Shown piece by piece: positions 44,400-54,475 of a stretch of DNA of 64,000 bases. The DNA lies in assembly GCF_014645515.1 (NCBI RefSeq), contig NZ_BMLW01000017.1:19976-83975 (forward strand), in the 5' to 3' direction. The notes beneath the pieces are model-generated. The model was not told the origin of the DNA and made no database searches. It saw nothing but the letters and a program-made list of their open reading frames with translations. The translations under genes and the position numbers were made by a program. The stretch comes from Oceanobacillus neutriphilus. GTDB taxonomy: Bacteria; Bacillota; Bacilli; Bacillales; Amphibacillaceae. Each line of letters starts with the position of its first letter. Position 1 is the first letter of the stretch.

Positions 44400-45755
44400 T
44401 TATTTACCTCCTGAGTTTGGTTGATAGTATTTAGTTAAAAAGGATGTTTGTGTATTTCCTTTCAGAAATGCTTCATATGTTATAATTTCCTGAAGCATTG
44501 GTATGTTCGTTTTAATTCCTTCAATATTAAATTGACGCAGTGCTACTTCCAGTTTATCTATTGTCTCTGGCCGATTTTCTCCATAGACAACCAGTTTCGC
44601 AATCATCGGGTCATAAAAAGGCGTTACCGTATCTCCAGAAGCAACTGCACATTCATTGCGGACACCCTTCCCTTCAGGCAGTTCAAGCGCTGTAATTTTA
44701 CCTGGTGACGGTAAAAAACGAATGGGATCTTCAGCGTAAATCCTGACTTCAATTGCATGACCTTTTCTTACTATCTCCTCCTGTTTAAGAGAGAGTACCT
44801 GATTATTTGCGATATTGATTTGTTCCTTCACAATATCAACACCAGTAATTTCCTCTGTAATTGGATGCTCCACCTGAATACGTGTATTCATTTCTAAAAA
44901 ATAAAATTGCTCTGATTCATCGACTAAGAATTCAATGGTTCCGGCATTGGTATAATGAATCGCTTCTGCCGCGATCACTGCTGTTCTTCCTAATTGTTCG
45001 CGAAGCTGTTCAGAAATAGATGGTGAAGGAGCTTCCTCTAATACCTTCTGGTTACGGCGCTGTATCGAGCATTCCCGTTCAAATAAGTGAACCGTATGAT
45101 GGTGTTGATCTGCTAATACCTGCACTTCAATATGCCGGCTGTTTTGTATGTGCTTTTCTAAAAACATTGCTCCATCTCCAAAGAAAGATGCGGCCCGCTT
45201 AGAATTATTTTCAAAAGCTTTTTTCAGTTCATCAGCTGAATGGACTATTTCCATTCCTATGCCTCCACCGCCGGCCGATGCTTTTAACATAACTGGATAG
45301 CCGATTTCTTTAGCGAATTGGACAGCTTCTTCTGCAGATCCTACAGCACGATCTGTACCGGGAATTACTGGTACACCGGCTGCTATCATTGCTTTTCGTG
45401 CTTCAATTTTACTGCCCATCAATCTTAATATGTCTGCTTCCGGACCGATAAAGATGATATTTTCTTCCCGGCAGCGTTCAGCAAATGCCGGACTTTCACT
45501 TAAGAATCCATAACCGGGGTGAATCGCATCAGCATTTGTCTGTTTAGCAACTCCAATGATGGTATCTAATTGAAGATAGCTTTGCTGTACTTGTGATGGG
45601 CCGATATGAAAAGCTTCATCAGCATCTTCTTTAAATAAGGCATTTTGATCAGCGTCTGAATATACAGCTACTGTTTGAATACCTAATTGTTTACAAGTAC
45701 GGATAATTCTCCTCGCTATTTCGCCTCGATTAGCAATTAATACTTTTTTTATCAT
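44400..45755 (-). CDS. Biotin carboxylase subunit (YngHA/AccC-like)
   Basis: The 451-residue enzyme carries the AccC signatures: KVLIANRGEIARRIIRTC, GYGFLSESPAFAERC, the ATP-grasp glycine loop KASAGGGGIGME, EVQVLAD, FLEMNTRIQVEHPITEEITGVD and the C-terminal RIYAEDP. It carboxylates biotin on the carrier protein with ATP and bicarbonate. It lies 16 bases after the dehydrogenase and one base before the carrier. Its place inside the operon assigns it to methylcrotonyl-CoA rather than fatty acid synthesis. Confidence 0.93.
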   Translation of the reverse strand: MIKKVLIANRGEIARRIIRTCKQLGIQTVAVYSDADQNALFKEDADEAFHIGPSQVQQSYLQLDTIIGVAKQTNADAIHPGYGFLSESPAFAERCREENIIFIGPEADILRLMGSKIEARKAMIAAGVPVIPGTDRAVGSAEEAVQFAKEIGYPVMLKASAGGGGIGMEIVHSADELKKAFENNSKRAASFFGDGAMFLEKHIQNSRHIEVQVLADQHHHTVHLFERECSIQRRNQKVLEEAPSPSISEQLREQLGRTAVIAAEAIHYTNAGTIEFLVDESEQFYFLEMNTRIQVEHPITEEITGVDIVKEQINIANNQVLSLKQEEIVRKGHAIEVRIYAEDPIRFLPSPGKITALELPEGKGVRNECAVASGDTVTPFYDPMIAKLVVYGENRPETIDKLEVALRQFNIEGIKTNIPMLQEIITYEAFLKGNTQTSFLTKYYQPNSGGK

Positions 45756-45771
45756 GGACTTCCCCCTTTCC

Positions 45772-46914
45772 CTAGCAGCCTAGAAGTCTCGCAATAACCA
45801 GCCGCTGAATCTCTGAGGTTCCTTCTCCAATTTCCAGTAGTTTAGCATCTCTTAATAATCTTTCTACTTCATATTCACGCATATAACCATAGCCGCCATG
45901 AATTTGAATCGCCTGATTGGCAGCACGAAAGGCCATTTCTGATGCATATAATTTGGCATATGCCGCCTCTTTGGAAAAATTTCTGTCCTGGTCCTTTAAC
46001 CAGGCAGCTTTATAAACCATATTCCGGGCAAGCTCAATCTCCATAGCCATATCAGCTAACTTAAATTGAATCGCCTGAAAACTGGAAATGGATTTCCCAA
46101 ACTGTTTCCGGTCTTTGGCATATTGCAGGGAACGGTCTAAAGCAGCCTGTGCAATACCAACCGCTAACGCAGCAATAGAAATTCTCCCGCCATCTAATGT
46201 TTTCAAAAATTGTTTGTGCCCCTGATGCTCTGTACCGAGTAAATTTTCTTTGGGGACACGGACATTATCTAAGATAATCTCTGCTGTATCTGATCCGCGG
46301 ACTCCCATTTTTTCATAATTACTGCGAATTGTCAGCCCCTCAGCATCTGTTGGAACAATGATAGCTGAAATTCGTTTCTTATTGTTTTCATCTTTTTTAG
46401 TAACTGCCGTAACAATGATAAAATCTGCAAAGCTGGCATTGGTGATAAAACATTTTTCTCCTTGAATAATATATACATCTCCATCCAATTTAGCAGTTGT
46501 CCTTGTGCCGCCAGAATCTGATCCTGCATTTGGTTCTGTTAATCCAAAAGCCCCCAGCGAATGACCTTCAGCAATCGGCTTTAAAAACCTTTGTTTTTGT
46601 TCTTCTGTTCCAAAATAGTAAATAGGACTGGCTCCTAACGATACTGCAGCTGCATAGCTTAATCCGGTGCTTCCGCAACGTCTGCCAATTTCTTCTACGG
46701 CTATTGCATATGAAATGGTATCACCGGAAGAGCCTCCATATTTTTCAGGAAAAGGAATACCTAATAAGCCAAGCTTTCCCATTTCTTGAAAGATATCTTC
46801 TGGAAAAGCTGCATTTACATCGATTTCTATTGCTCTTGGCCGGATGGTTTTTTCTGCAAAGTCAGAAACCATTCGCTGAATCATCTTTTGTTCTTTTGTT
46901 AAATCAAAATTCAT
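45772..46914 (-). CDS. Acyl-CoA dehydrogenase (isovaleryl-CoA type, YngJ-like)
   Basis: The 380-residue flavoenzyme has [32 protein letters not shown], the [20 protein letters not shown] segment, [37 protein letters not shown] and the catalytic-region [17 protein letters not shown]. The ATG at 46914 follows AAGGGGG; the reading from 46944 starts too early. First gene of the five-gene operon and the first step of isovaleryl-CoA breakdown. Confidence 0.9.
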   Translation of the reverse strand: MNFDLTKEQKMIQRMVSDFAEKTIRPRAIEIDVNAAFPEDIFQEMGKLGLLGIPFPEKYGGSSGDTISYAIAVEEIGRRCGSTGLSYAAAVSLGASPIYYFGTEEQKQRFLKPIAEGHSLGAFGLTEPNAGSDSGGTRTTAKLDGDVYIIQGEKCFITNASFADFIIVTAVTKKDENNKKRISAIIVPTDAEGLTIRSNYEKMGVRGSDTAEIILDNVRVPKENLLGTEHQGHKQFLKTLDGGRISIAALAVGIAQAALDRSLQYAKDRKQFGKSISSFQAIQFKLADMAMEIELARNMVYKAAWLKDQDRNFSKEAAYAKLYASEMAFRAANQAIQIHGGYGYMREYEVERLLRDAKLLEIGEGTSEIQRLVIARLLGC

Positions 46915-47182
46915 CCCCACGCCCCCTTGACTTAAATACCGCATTCATTCTTCGATAGATTGAAATTATTTTCAGGAAATTTTAACAATATAAAACCGCT
47001 TATCTGAATGCGCTTCCATTTCTATTTTATCAAAAGGTGAGAGTTAGGCAAACAAAAAGATAAAATGTTTTTTATCATAAACCCGGGCAACAGTTCATAG
47101 CTAAACTCAAGGAACTATTCAAATCATTACGATAAAAAGCTTTTATTCTTTTCTACCCTTGATGGGATACGTGTTATAGTAT
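46915..47182 (-). other. Leader region of the leucine-catabolism operon
   Basis: About 270 A/T-rich bases separate the dehydrogenase gene from the parC terminator. No ORF or clear operator is visible. I saw no convincing SigE-type promoter, although the Bacillus subtilis yng operon is expressed in the mother cell. Confidence 0.3.
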
Positions 47183-47224
47183 AAAATCTCCCCGGCATCA
47201 TTACTACATGCTAAGGAGATTTTT
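47183..47224 (-). terminator. Terminator of parC
   Basis: ATCTCC and GGAGAT arms with inner GCAT/ATGC pairing are followed by a T-run on the minus strand, about 10 bases after the parC stop. Confidence 0.75.
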
Positions 47225-47234
47225 GGATTATCTA

Positions 47235-49691
47235 TCATTCGCTACCCATATCTTCAAATGGCTTTTCATAGATTGTTTCTTTATACACTTCGATTACTTC
47301 ACCAGTTTGATCTGTATCGATGATAAAAGAGCCGTTACTATAACGATCTGCAATGGATAACTCCAGTGGATATATCTTTTGCGTACCGCCATTTTTCGTT
47401 CTAAAACAAATCGTCTCTTGTTTATTTACCATAAAGAATCCTTCAATCCGATGAGCTTTCTGCTTTAATTCTTTCAGCATAATTAATCCGCGCTTGGCAC
47501 GGCTTGCTTTTTCAAAGGATCTCAGTTTCATACGTTTACAAGCTCCACGCTGCGTAATTACAAATAAATCTTTTTGAACTTCCTGATCAAATACCTGTCC
47601 ATTCACAACATAATCATCGTCTTTTAGAGCAATCGATTTTACTCCTGCTGCTCTTTGGCCGACAATGGATACTTCAGCTTCTTCATACCAGAGGCCGTAA
47701 CCTTTATTTGTTGTGATAAAGATATCTTTGTTTCCATCCGTACGGCTTACTTGTACAAGTTCATCATTTTGCTTGAGGTTTAAAGCAATTAATGCTTTTC
47801 CGCGCCGCTGTGCCTCGTAAAGCTGGAATTCACTTCGTTTAACCATGCCGTTTCGGGTAAAGAACACTAAAAATCCTTCCTCTTCTTTAAAATCACGAAC
47901 AGGAATTACTTTAATCAGATATTCTTCTTTTTCTAATGGTACGATATGCGAAATATGCTGCCCCATATCCTTCCAGCGAATATCCGGCAGTTCATGAACA
48001 GCGCATAATATATATCTTCCCTTGTTTGTAAAGATTAATAAATCATCCGTTGTATTAACCTCTAATAAACTTATAGGGTGATCATCATCCTTCAGCGGTA
48101 AATCTTGATTATTGGAAGCTGAATAAGAACGTAGGCTTGTCCGTTTCACATATCCATCTCTGGTAATGGAAACTAATACATCTTCACTTGCAACGGTAAC
48201 CTCAATATTAATCTTTAATTCTTCAACTTTGTCTTCGATATGCGTACGTCTGGCATCAGTAAATTTTTTCTTAATCTGTCTCAAGTCGCTCTTAATGGTC
48301 TGGAGTAACTTCTTCTCACTATCCAGGATTTCAGAAAGCATTTCCATTTGCTTTTTTAATTCACTTGCTTCTTCCTCTAATTGAACAATATCCGTATTCG
48401 TCAATCTGTAAAGCTGAAGCGTAACAATAGCTTCGGCCTGCGGTTCTGTAAATCCGTATTTTATCATGATTTGATTTTTGGCATCTGCTTTGTCTTTTGA
48501 CGCCCGAATGGTTGTAATCAATTCATCTAAAATCGAAATAGCTTTAATCAATCCTTCAACAATATGCGCTCTGGTTTTGGCCTTGTTTAAATCGAATCGT
48601 GTTTGATTCGTTACCACCTCACACTGATGACTGATATACGCATCCAGAAGCTGCGGTAATGATAAAAGCTTCGGTGTTTTATCTTTAATAGCAACCATAT
48701 TGAAATGATAGGCAATTTGTAAATCCGTATTTTTGTATAAGAAGTTTAAGATGCCTTCACTGTTCGCATCCTTTTTCAGCTCCACAACAACACGTAATCC
48801 AGTACGGTCTGTATCATCACGGACTTCAGCAATTCCTTCTACTTTTCTATCGATACGAAGCTCGTCCATTTTCTTGACCATGGTTGCTTTATTAACTTCA
48901 TATGGAATTTCCGTAATAACAATTTGTTCACGATTTCCTTTTAAGCTCTCGATAGCTGCTTTTCCACGGACAATAACTTTTCCTTTTCCAGTCTCGTATG
49001 CTTTTTTTATTCCCTCGATACCCTGAATAATTCCACCTGTCGGGAAATCAGGACCCTTTAGCACCTGCATCAGATTATCTACACCAGCCTCAGGTTTGTC
49101 AATCCGCATAATTACAGCATCGATTACTTCTCCCAAATTATGAGGGGGAATATCCGTTGCATACCCTGCAGAGATTCCGGTTGATCCATTTACTAACAGG
49201 TTCGGGAATTTTGCCGGTAAAACAACAGGTTCATCCGTGGTTTCATCAAAGTTAGGAATGTACTCAACCGTCTCTTTATCTATGTCACGCAGAAGCTCTG
49301 AGGCAATAGGAGACAGCCTAGCTTCCGTATAACGCATTGCAGCAGGAGGATCCCCGTCAATACTACCGTTATTTCCATGCATTTCAATGAGCCCATTACG
49401 TACTTTCCAGTCCTGACTTAGGCGTACCATTGCTTCGTAAACAGAAGAATCTCCATGCGGATGGTAGTTACCAATAACTGTTCCAACAGTTTTTGCAGCT
49501 TTTCTGAAATTCTTATCATGTGTATTTCTTTCTACATGCATTGCATAAAGTATACGCCGTTGCACAGGCTTCAATCCATCTCTTGCATCAGGAAGGGCAC
49601 GATCTTGAATGATATATTTACTGTATCTTCCAAAACGATCTCCGATAACTTCTTCTAAAGGAAGGTCTAAATATTTCTCTGTTTGATCCAA
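47235..49691 (-). CDS. parC: DNA topoisomerase IV subunit A
   Basis: The 818-residue protein has the type IIA breakage-reunion domain with GLKPVQRRILYAM, NYHPHGDSSVYEA (the quinolone-region serines after HPHG), the catalytic tyrosine in AMRYTEARLS, and a C-terminal beta-pinwheel with no GyrA box. It decatenates daughter chromosomes with ParE. It begins 25 bases after parE. GyrA is excluded by the missing QRRGGKG-type box and the parE neighbour. Confidence 0.95.
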   Translation of the reverse strand: MDQTEKYLDLPLEEVIGDRFGRYSKYIIQDRALPDARDGLKPVQRRILYAMHVERNTHDKNFRKAAKTVGTVIGNYHPHGDSSVYEAMVRLSQDWKVRNGLIEMHGNNGSIDGDPPAAMRYTEARLSPIASELLRDIDKETVEYIPNFDETTDEPVVLPAKFPNLLVNGSTGISAGYATDIPPHNLGEVIDAVIMRIDKPEAGVDNLMQVLKGPDFPTGGIIQGIEGIKKAYETGKGKVIVRGKAAIESLKGNREQIVITEIPYEVNKATMVKKMDELRIDRKVEGIAEVRDDTDRTGLRVVVELKKDANSEGILNFLYKNTDLQIAYHFNMVAIKDKTPKLLSLPQLLDAYISHQCEVVTNQTRFDLNKAKTRAHIVEGLIKAISILDELITTIRASKDKADAKNQIMIKYGFTEPQAEAIVTLQLYRLTNTDIVQLEEEASELKKQMEMLSEILDSEKKLLQTIKSDLRQIKKKFTDARRTHIEDKVEELKINIEVTVASEDVLVSITRDGYVKRTSLRSYSASNNQDLPLKDDDHPISLLEVNTTDDLLIFTNKGRYILCAVHELPDIRWKDMGQHISHIVPLEKEEYLIKVIPVRDFKEEEGFLVFFTRNGMVKRSEFQLYEAQRRGKALIALNLKQNDELVQVSRTDGNKDIFITTNKGYGLWYEEAEVSIVGQRAAGVKSIALKDDDYVVNGQVFDQEVQKDLFVITQRGACKRMKLRSFEKASRAKRGLIMLKELKQKAHRIEGFFMVNKQETICFRTKNGGTQKIYPLELSIADRYSNGSFIIDTDQTGEVIEVYKETIYEKPFEDMGSE

Positions 49692-49716
49692 ATGGAATCA
49701 CTCCTTACAATCCGAA

Positions 49717-51675
49717 CTAATCTTCTTTATGAATATTTTCATTTTCTAAAATGGTCCCGTCTTCTTCCAAACCAAATTTAACATGACCTTCAATCCATTT
49801 ACGGCGCGGTTCTACCTTATCCCCCATCAGGGTGGTTACTCTTCTTTCCGCTCTGGCGATATCATCAATGGATACACGAATAAGCGTACGGGATTCTGGA
49901 TTCATTGTTGTTTCCCATAGCTGATCAGCGTTCATTTCACCGAGACCTTTATAGCGTTGAATAATATAACCATTCTTCAATTCTGTGACCGCTTTTTTCA
50001 GCTCTTTTTCATCCCAAGCGTAAAGCGTTTTTTCTTTCTTTCCCTTACCTTTAGAAACCTTAAACAGCGGCGGAAGTGCAATAAACACTTTTCCAGATTC
50101 TACTAACGGGCGCATATAACGGTAAAAGAAAGTTAACAGAAGTACCTGGATATGTGCTCCGTCAGTGTCAGCATCGGTCATAATAATAATTTTGTCATAT
50201 TGGACATCTTCCATATTAAAATCTCCGCCGACACCCGCTCCAATTGTATGAATAATCGTTGAGATTTCTTCATTTTTAAAGACATCCTCAAGCTTTGCCT
50301 TCTCTGTATTAATAACCTTCCCCCGTAATGGAAGCACCGCCTGAAATTTACGATCCCGGCCTTGTTTTGCTGATCCGCCCGCAGAGTCTCCCTCTACCAG
50401 GTATAATTCATTCTTTTTAGGGTTTTTCGATTGAGCCGGTGTTAGTTTCCCGCTTAATAATGTATCTTTTCTTTTTCTCTTTTTACCGGAACGGGCTTCT
50501 TCCCGTGCTTTTCTCGCTGCTTCTCTTGCTTCTTTCGCACGGATCGATTTTTTTATCAGCAAAGAAGAGGTTTCAACATTTTCTTCTAAAAAGTAAGTCA
50601 AGTTTTCAGACACAACAGCATCAACTGCGGAACGGGCTTCTGTGGTTCCCAGCTTTCCTTTTGTCTGCCCTTCAAATTGTAATTTATTCTCCGGGACACG
50701 AACAGAAATAATCGCTGTCAATCCTTCCCGGATATCTGTTCCCTCTAAATTCTTATCTCTTTCTTTTAATAAACCGGCTCTTCTCGCATAATCATTCATG
50801 GTCCGGGTGATTGCTGCTCTTGCTCCAAATTCATGTGTACCACCATCACGCGTCCGCACATGGTTTACGAACGAGAGCATGTTTTCAGCAAATCCATCAT
50901 TGAATTGAAAAGCAAATTCAACTTCAATTTCCGATTGCTCTCCTTCAAATGAAACGACCGGATGAAGAACGTCCTTTTCTTCATTCAGCCACTCTACAAA
51001 GGACTGGAGCCCTTCAGGATATTCATAAACCTGCTGTTCACCGCTATGTTCATCCTTCAGTTCAATTTTCAGCCCTTTAAGCAAAAAGGCAGACTCTCTT
51101 AAACGCTCTGAAATCGTTTCAAAATTATATACCGTCGTTGTAGAGAAGATGGCTGGATCCGGTTTAAAGTGAATACAGGAGCCTTTCTTTTTCGAAGGAC
51201 CTTTATCCTCCAGGGTGGTTACAGGCTTCCCGCCATCTTCAAAGCGCTGTTCATATTTACGCCCGTCACGATAAGTTGTTACTGTCAGCCATTCAGATAA
51301 GGCATTTACGACAGAAGCTCCTACCCCATGTAATCCTCCACTTGTTTTATAACTGCCTTGGCCAAATTTTCCGCCTGCATGCAGAACGGTGAAAATAACT
51401 TCCGTTGTCGGCTTTCCGGTCGCGTGCATCCCGATTGGCATCCCGCGTCCTCTATCCTCCACTGAAATACTGTCATCTTTATGTATGGTTACTATAATTT
51501 GATTGCCATGACCAGCCAGCGCTTCGTCAACAGCATTATCAACGATTTCATAAACAAGATGATGTAATCCACGAATGTCTGTACTTCCAATATACATCCC
51601 TGGTCGTTTGCGTACTGCATCCAGCCCTTCCAGCACCTGGATAGAACTGTCTGAGTATTGATTTTCTTTCTCCAC
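49717..51675 (-). CDS. parE: DNA topoisomerase IV subunit B
   Basis: The 652-residue ATPase subunit has VRKRPGMYIGSTD, the GHKL N-box EIVDNAVDEALAG, VEDRGRGMPIG, GLHGVGASVVNAL, QTKGKLG and the Toprim LVEGDSAGGSAKQGRDR plus MTDADTDGAHI. The GTG at 51675 (VEKENQYSD) follows AAAGGAG by ten bases; an upstream ATG reading from 51723 adds non-conserved sequence. Together with parC it forms the usual two-gene unit. Confidence 0.95.
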   Translation of the reverse strand: MEKENQYSDSSIQVLEGLDAVRKRPGMYIGSTDIRGLHHLVYEIVDNAVDEALAGHGNQIIVTIHKDDSISVEDRGRGMPIGMHATGKPTTEVIFTVLHAGGKFGQGSYKTSGGLHGVGASVVNALSEWLTVTTYRDGRKYEQRFEDGGKPVTTLEDKGPSKKKGSCIHFKPDPAIFSTTTVYNFETISERLRESAFLLKGLKIELKDEHSGEQQVYEYPEGLQSFVEWLNEEKDVLHPVVSFEGEQSEIEVEFAFQFNDGFAENMLSFVNHVRTRDGGTHEFGARAAITRTMNDYARRAGLLKERDKNLEGTDIREGLTAIISVRVPENKLQFEGQTKGKLGTTEARSAVDAVVSENLTYFLEENVETSSLLIKKSIRAKEAREAARKAREEARSGKKRKRKDTLLSGKLTPAQSKNPKKNELYLVEGDSAGGSAKQGRDRKFQAVLPLRGKVINTEKAKLEDVFKNEEISTIIHTIGAGVGGDFNMEDVQYDKIIIMTDADTDGAHIQVLLLTFFYRYMRPLVESGKVFIALPPLFKVSKGKGKKEKTLYAWDEKELKKAVTELKNGYIIQRYKGLGEMNADQLWETTMNPESRTLIRVSIDDIARAERRVTTLMGDKVEPRRKWIEGHVKFGLEEDGTILENENIHKED

Positions 51676-52204
51676 GAACCATCTTCTCCTTTCAAAACTT
51701 CCTCTATACACATCATAGAACATTCGTTCTTATTAAGCAACTGAATAAGTAGTAAAATCCTTTTTGCATAAGTCCAACTATAGCATTCTAATAAAAGAAA
51801 AAAGCACAAAGCGATAATTCAGCGGCAAACCATTGGATTACAAACCTTGTTTTAAAAGTCTGTAAGCAGCTGAATGCTTGGAGCTTCAGGCAGCTATGCT
51901 TATATAATACTGCTTTTCCATCCTTGTTCTACCTATATAAGAAATTTTAACCTTGTTTATACACTATAGAGCAAAATTTGTTTTTCCGTCTAGTCTAAAC
52001 ATGCACGCCTCCCATAAATCAGATAACTTTTTTATGATTATCTTCTAAAAAATTATCGTTTGAGAGAGCTTATCCAATTAGGATTAAACGCACTATATCA
52101 ATGTTTACATCATTAATATCTTATTGGAAAAACCAAAGAAAAGCAAGGCAATCATTTATTTAAGATTCTTTCACAAGTAAATTTCATTTTAATATTTTAT
52201 TTAA
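51676..52204. other. Gene-free gap upstream of parE
   Basis: About 530 A/T-rich bases lie between parE and repeat copy 2. I see no coding frame with a ribosome site and no strong terminator. It should hold the parE promoter. Confidence 0.4.
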
Positions 52205-52405
52205 AAGAACAAAAGCGCAGAGCGCCTGCTTAAAAACGTAGAGATTGGAGCGGCGCAACTGAGATAAAGGAAACACGGTGAGGTGACGAACCGATGTTGA
52301 CTTATCGTAGGGCGTGACGTGAAATCTCCTAGTTTTTGGCGCTCTGCGCTGGACTCGGCTACTTTTCTATAAATAGTTATCCACAAGGCAATAATTCTAT
52401 AATTT
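52205..52405 (+). repeat. 201-bp dispersed repeat, copy 2, with a DnaA box
   Basis: Near-identical to 41211-41411. In this copy the ends AAAGCGCAGAGCGCC and GGCGCTCTGCGCTGG pair almost perfectly, so it may be closer to the founder sequence; in copy 1 the right arm is GGCGCTCGGAGCTGG. TTATCCACA is at 52377-52385. Confidence 0.9.
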
Positions 52406-52416
52406 CCTATGCCACG

Positions 52417-52456
52417 AAAAAACTGAATCTGGCTTCAATGCCTGACTCAGCTTTTT
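52417..52456 (-). terminator. Terminator of yneT
   Basis: AAAAAACTGAATC and GACTCAGCTTTTT arms (one mismatch) form a hairpin followed by TTTTTT on the minus strand, about 60 bases after the yneT stop. Confidence 0.65.
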
Positions 52457-52515
52457 AGAACATTTATAATAGAGCCTAAAAGATAAGCAAATTATAAATG
52501 TACAAAATAAAGTTT

Positions 52516-52932
52516 CTACTTCAATAATACCGAATGTACCACTTTAATACAAAGGTCCATTACTACTTCAAAATCATGTTCTTTTAAATAATGATAAGCC
52601 TCTTCGTTTACAATTCCCTGCTGTGCCCAAAACATTTTACAGTTTGTTTGTACAGCGTCCTTTGCAACATCCATTAAATGCTCCGGCCGGCGGAAAACAT
52701 TAATAATATCAATAGGCTCCTTTACTTCTGCCAAAGAGCGATATGCTTTTTCTCCAAGAACCTCATCAAGAGTCGGATTTACAGGAATAATCTTATATCC
52801 TTCCTCCTGCATTCTTTTAGCGATTTGATGCGATGTTCTCTCTGGATTGGCAGATAATCCTACGACCGCAATTATTTTTGCTTCCGTTAGAATTTCTTTT
52901 AACCTTTCTTTACTTGGGTTTTCAATGGACAT
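52516..52932 (-). CDS. yneT: CoA-binding protein (YneT-like)
   Basis: The 138-residue Rossmann protein has IAVVGLSANPERTSHQIAKRM, YKIIPVNPTLDEVLGEKAY, DIINVFRRPEHLMDV and the conserved FWAQQGIVNEEAY. It matches the CoA_binding_2 family. The ATG at 52932 is seven bases after AGGAGG; the ATG two codons earlier is too close. In Bacillus subtilis yneT lies upstream of parE, as here. The role is unknown. Confidence 0.88.
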   Translation of the reverse strand: MSIENPSKERLKEILTEAKIIAVVGLSANPERTSHQIAKRMQEEGYKIIPVNPTLDEVLGEKAYRSLAEVKEPIDIINVFRRPEHLMDVAKDAVQTNCKMFWAQQGIVNEEAYHYLKEHDFEVVMDLCIKVVHSVLLK

Positions 52933-52951
52933 CTTCATTCCTCCTATATAA

Positions 52952-54475
52952 TTATTCAATAAAACCATTTTCTATCAAGTAATCTCTGGCAACATCCTCT
53001 GCAGATGCGTCCTTATAATCCACTTGATAATTCATTTCTCTCATTTCCTCATCGGTAATTTTCCCGCTCAGCTGATTAAGAATATCCTCCAGTTCTGGAT
53101 ATTGCTTTAATGTATCGGCGCGCATTAATGGTGCTCCCTGATATGGCGGAAATAAATTTTCTGAGTCTCCCAAGGATACCAGCCCTAATTCTACCATATA
53201 GCTATCTGTCGCATATGCATCGATGACATTTACCTCACCGCCAGATATTGCACCTTGGCGCAGACCCGCATCCATCGTTTTCACCTCATTAAAGTTCAGG
53301 TTATACACTTCCTGCATCCCGACATAACCATCATAACGGTCGTTAAATTCCAATGTAAAGCCGGCAGTTATTTCATTTTCAATCGGCTTCAAATCAGAAA
53401 TATCGTTAAGATTATTTTCTTCTGCAAATTCTTCTGTAACCGATACTGTATACGTATTATTAAACTGCATCGGCTCTAAAAGCTCCAAATTATATGCTTC
53501 TTTAATGCCGTCTCTCGCTTGTGCATACACCTCCTCTGCTTCATTAGACTCTGCTTGTCCATCAAGCAGCGAAACGATAACGGTCCCTGTAAATTCCGGA
53601 TAAATATCGATACTTCCCTGCTGCAGTGCATTAAACACCATATCTGTTTTTCCAAGGTTAGGTTCTAACTCAACGGTAATATCACTTTCCTCCTCAATTA
53701 AAATTTTATAGATATTCATAATGATTTCTGGTTCTGCTCCTAATTTTCCGGCAATGACAATTTCACCTTTTTGGCTGTTTGGTATCATAAAAGGAATCGC
53801 AATCACAAGTACAACAATCAATAACATGGCTGCAAAAGCCTGCATTCCGTATTTCTTAGACAGCTTCTCAAATAAACGGAGAATAAAATCAAGAATAACA
53901 GCTAATAAAGCAGCCGGTATTGCACCTAATAAGACGAGTGGAATATCTCCTCCCCGATCCAAACCGAGTAAAATAATATCTCCAAGTCCGCCGGCACCGA
54001 TCAAAGCCGCAATCGTCGTTGTGCCGACAATAAGCACCATGGATGTTCGAATACCCGCCATGATTACCGGCATCGCAATCGGCAGCTCTATCTTCATCAA
54101 CTGTTTTCTGGTATTCATGCCCATCCCTCTGGCAGCTTCCTGTAACGCCGGATCAACTCCATCTATTCCTGTATATGTATTTCTGAGAATTGGCAGCAGT
54201 CCATAAAGTACAAGCGCAACAATAGCCGGCAGAATTCCAATTCCTAAAAAAGGAATTAAAAAAGCAAGCACAGCAAGGCTCGGTATTGTCTGTAAGACTG
54301 CCGATGTGCCAATAATAGGTTCGGCGACACGCGGATACCTCGTCAGTAAAATCCCTAATGGAACAGCAATTAAAATAGCAATACCAAGTGAAATTAAAGA
54401 AATCTGTAAATGCTCCCAAATTGCCTGGAGGAGCATATCCTGCCGATTCTGGAACACGTTAATAAATGAACTCAT
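52952..54475 (-). CDS. Fused ABC permease and substrate-binding protein (osmoprotectant/EgtU type)
   Basis: The 507-residue protein joins a six-helix permease (about residues 15-240, with the BPD_transp EAARGMGMNTRKQLMKIELP loop) to an extracellular OpuAC-type binding domain (about 240-507). The latter shows KLGAEPEIIMNIY, DIYPEFTGT and FPPYQGAPLMR. In choline-type OpuB/OpuC systems these are separate genes. The fusion instead resembles listerial BilEB and pneumococcal EgtU, the latter an ergothioneine transporter. So compatible solute or ergothioneine uptake are both possible. It overlaps the ATPase gene by four bases. Confidence 0.85.
   Translation of the reverse strand: MSSFINVFQNRQDMLLQAIWEHLQISLISLGIAILIAVPLGILLTRYPRVAEPIIGTSAVLQTIPSLAVLAFLIPFLGIGILPAIVALVLYGLLPILRNTYTGIDGVDPALQEAARGMGMNTRKQLMKIELPIAMPVIMAGIRTSMVLIVGTTTIAALIGAGGLGDIILLGLDRGGDIPLVLLGAIPAALLAVILDFILRLFEKLSKKYGMQAFAAMLLIVVLVIAIPFMIPNSQKGEIVIAGKLGAEPEIIMNIYKILIEEESDITVELEPNLGKTDMVFNALQQGSIDIYPEFTGTVIVSLLDGQAESNEAEEVYAQARDGIKEAYNLELLEPMQFNNTYTVSVTEEFAEENNLNDISDLKPIENEITAGFTLEFNDRYDGYVGMQEVYNLNFNEVKTMDAGLRQGAISGGEVNVIDAYATDSYMVELGLVSLGDSENLFPPYQGAPLMRADTLKQYPELEDILNQLSGKITDEEMREMNYQVDYKDASAEDVARDYLIENGFIE

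Noticed and set aside
52201..52386. Minus-strand ORF of 61 residues upstream of parE
   Set aside because: It lies inside repeat copy 2 and is not an independent gene.
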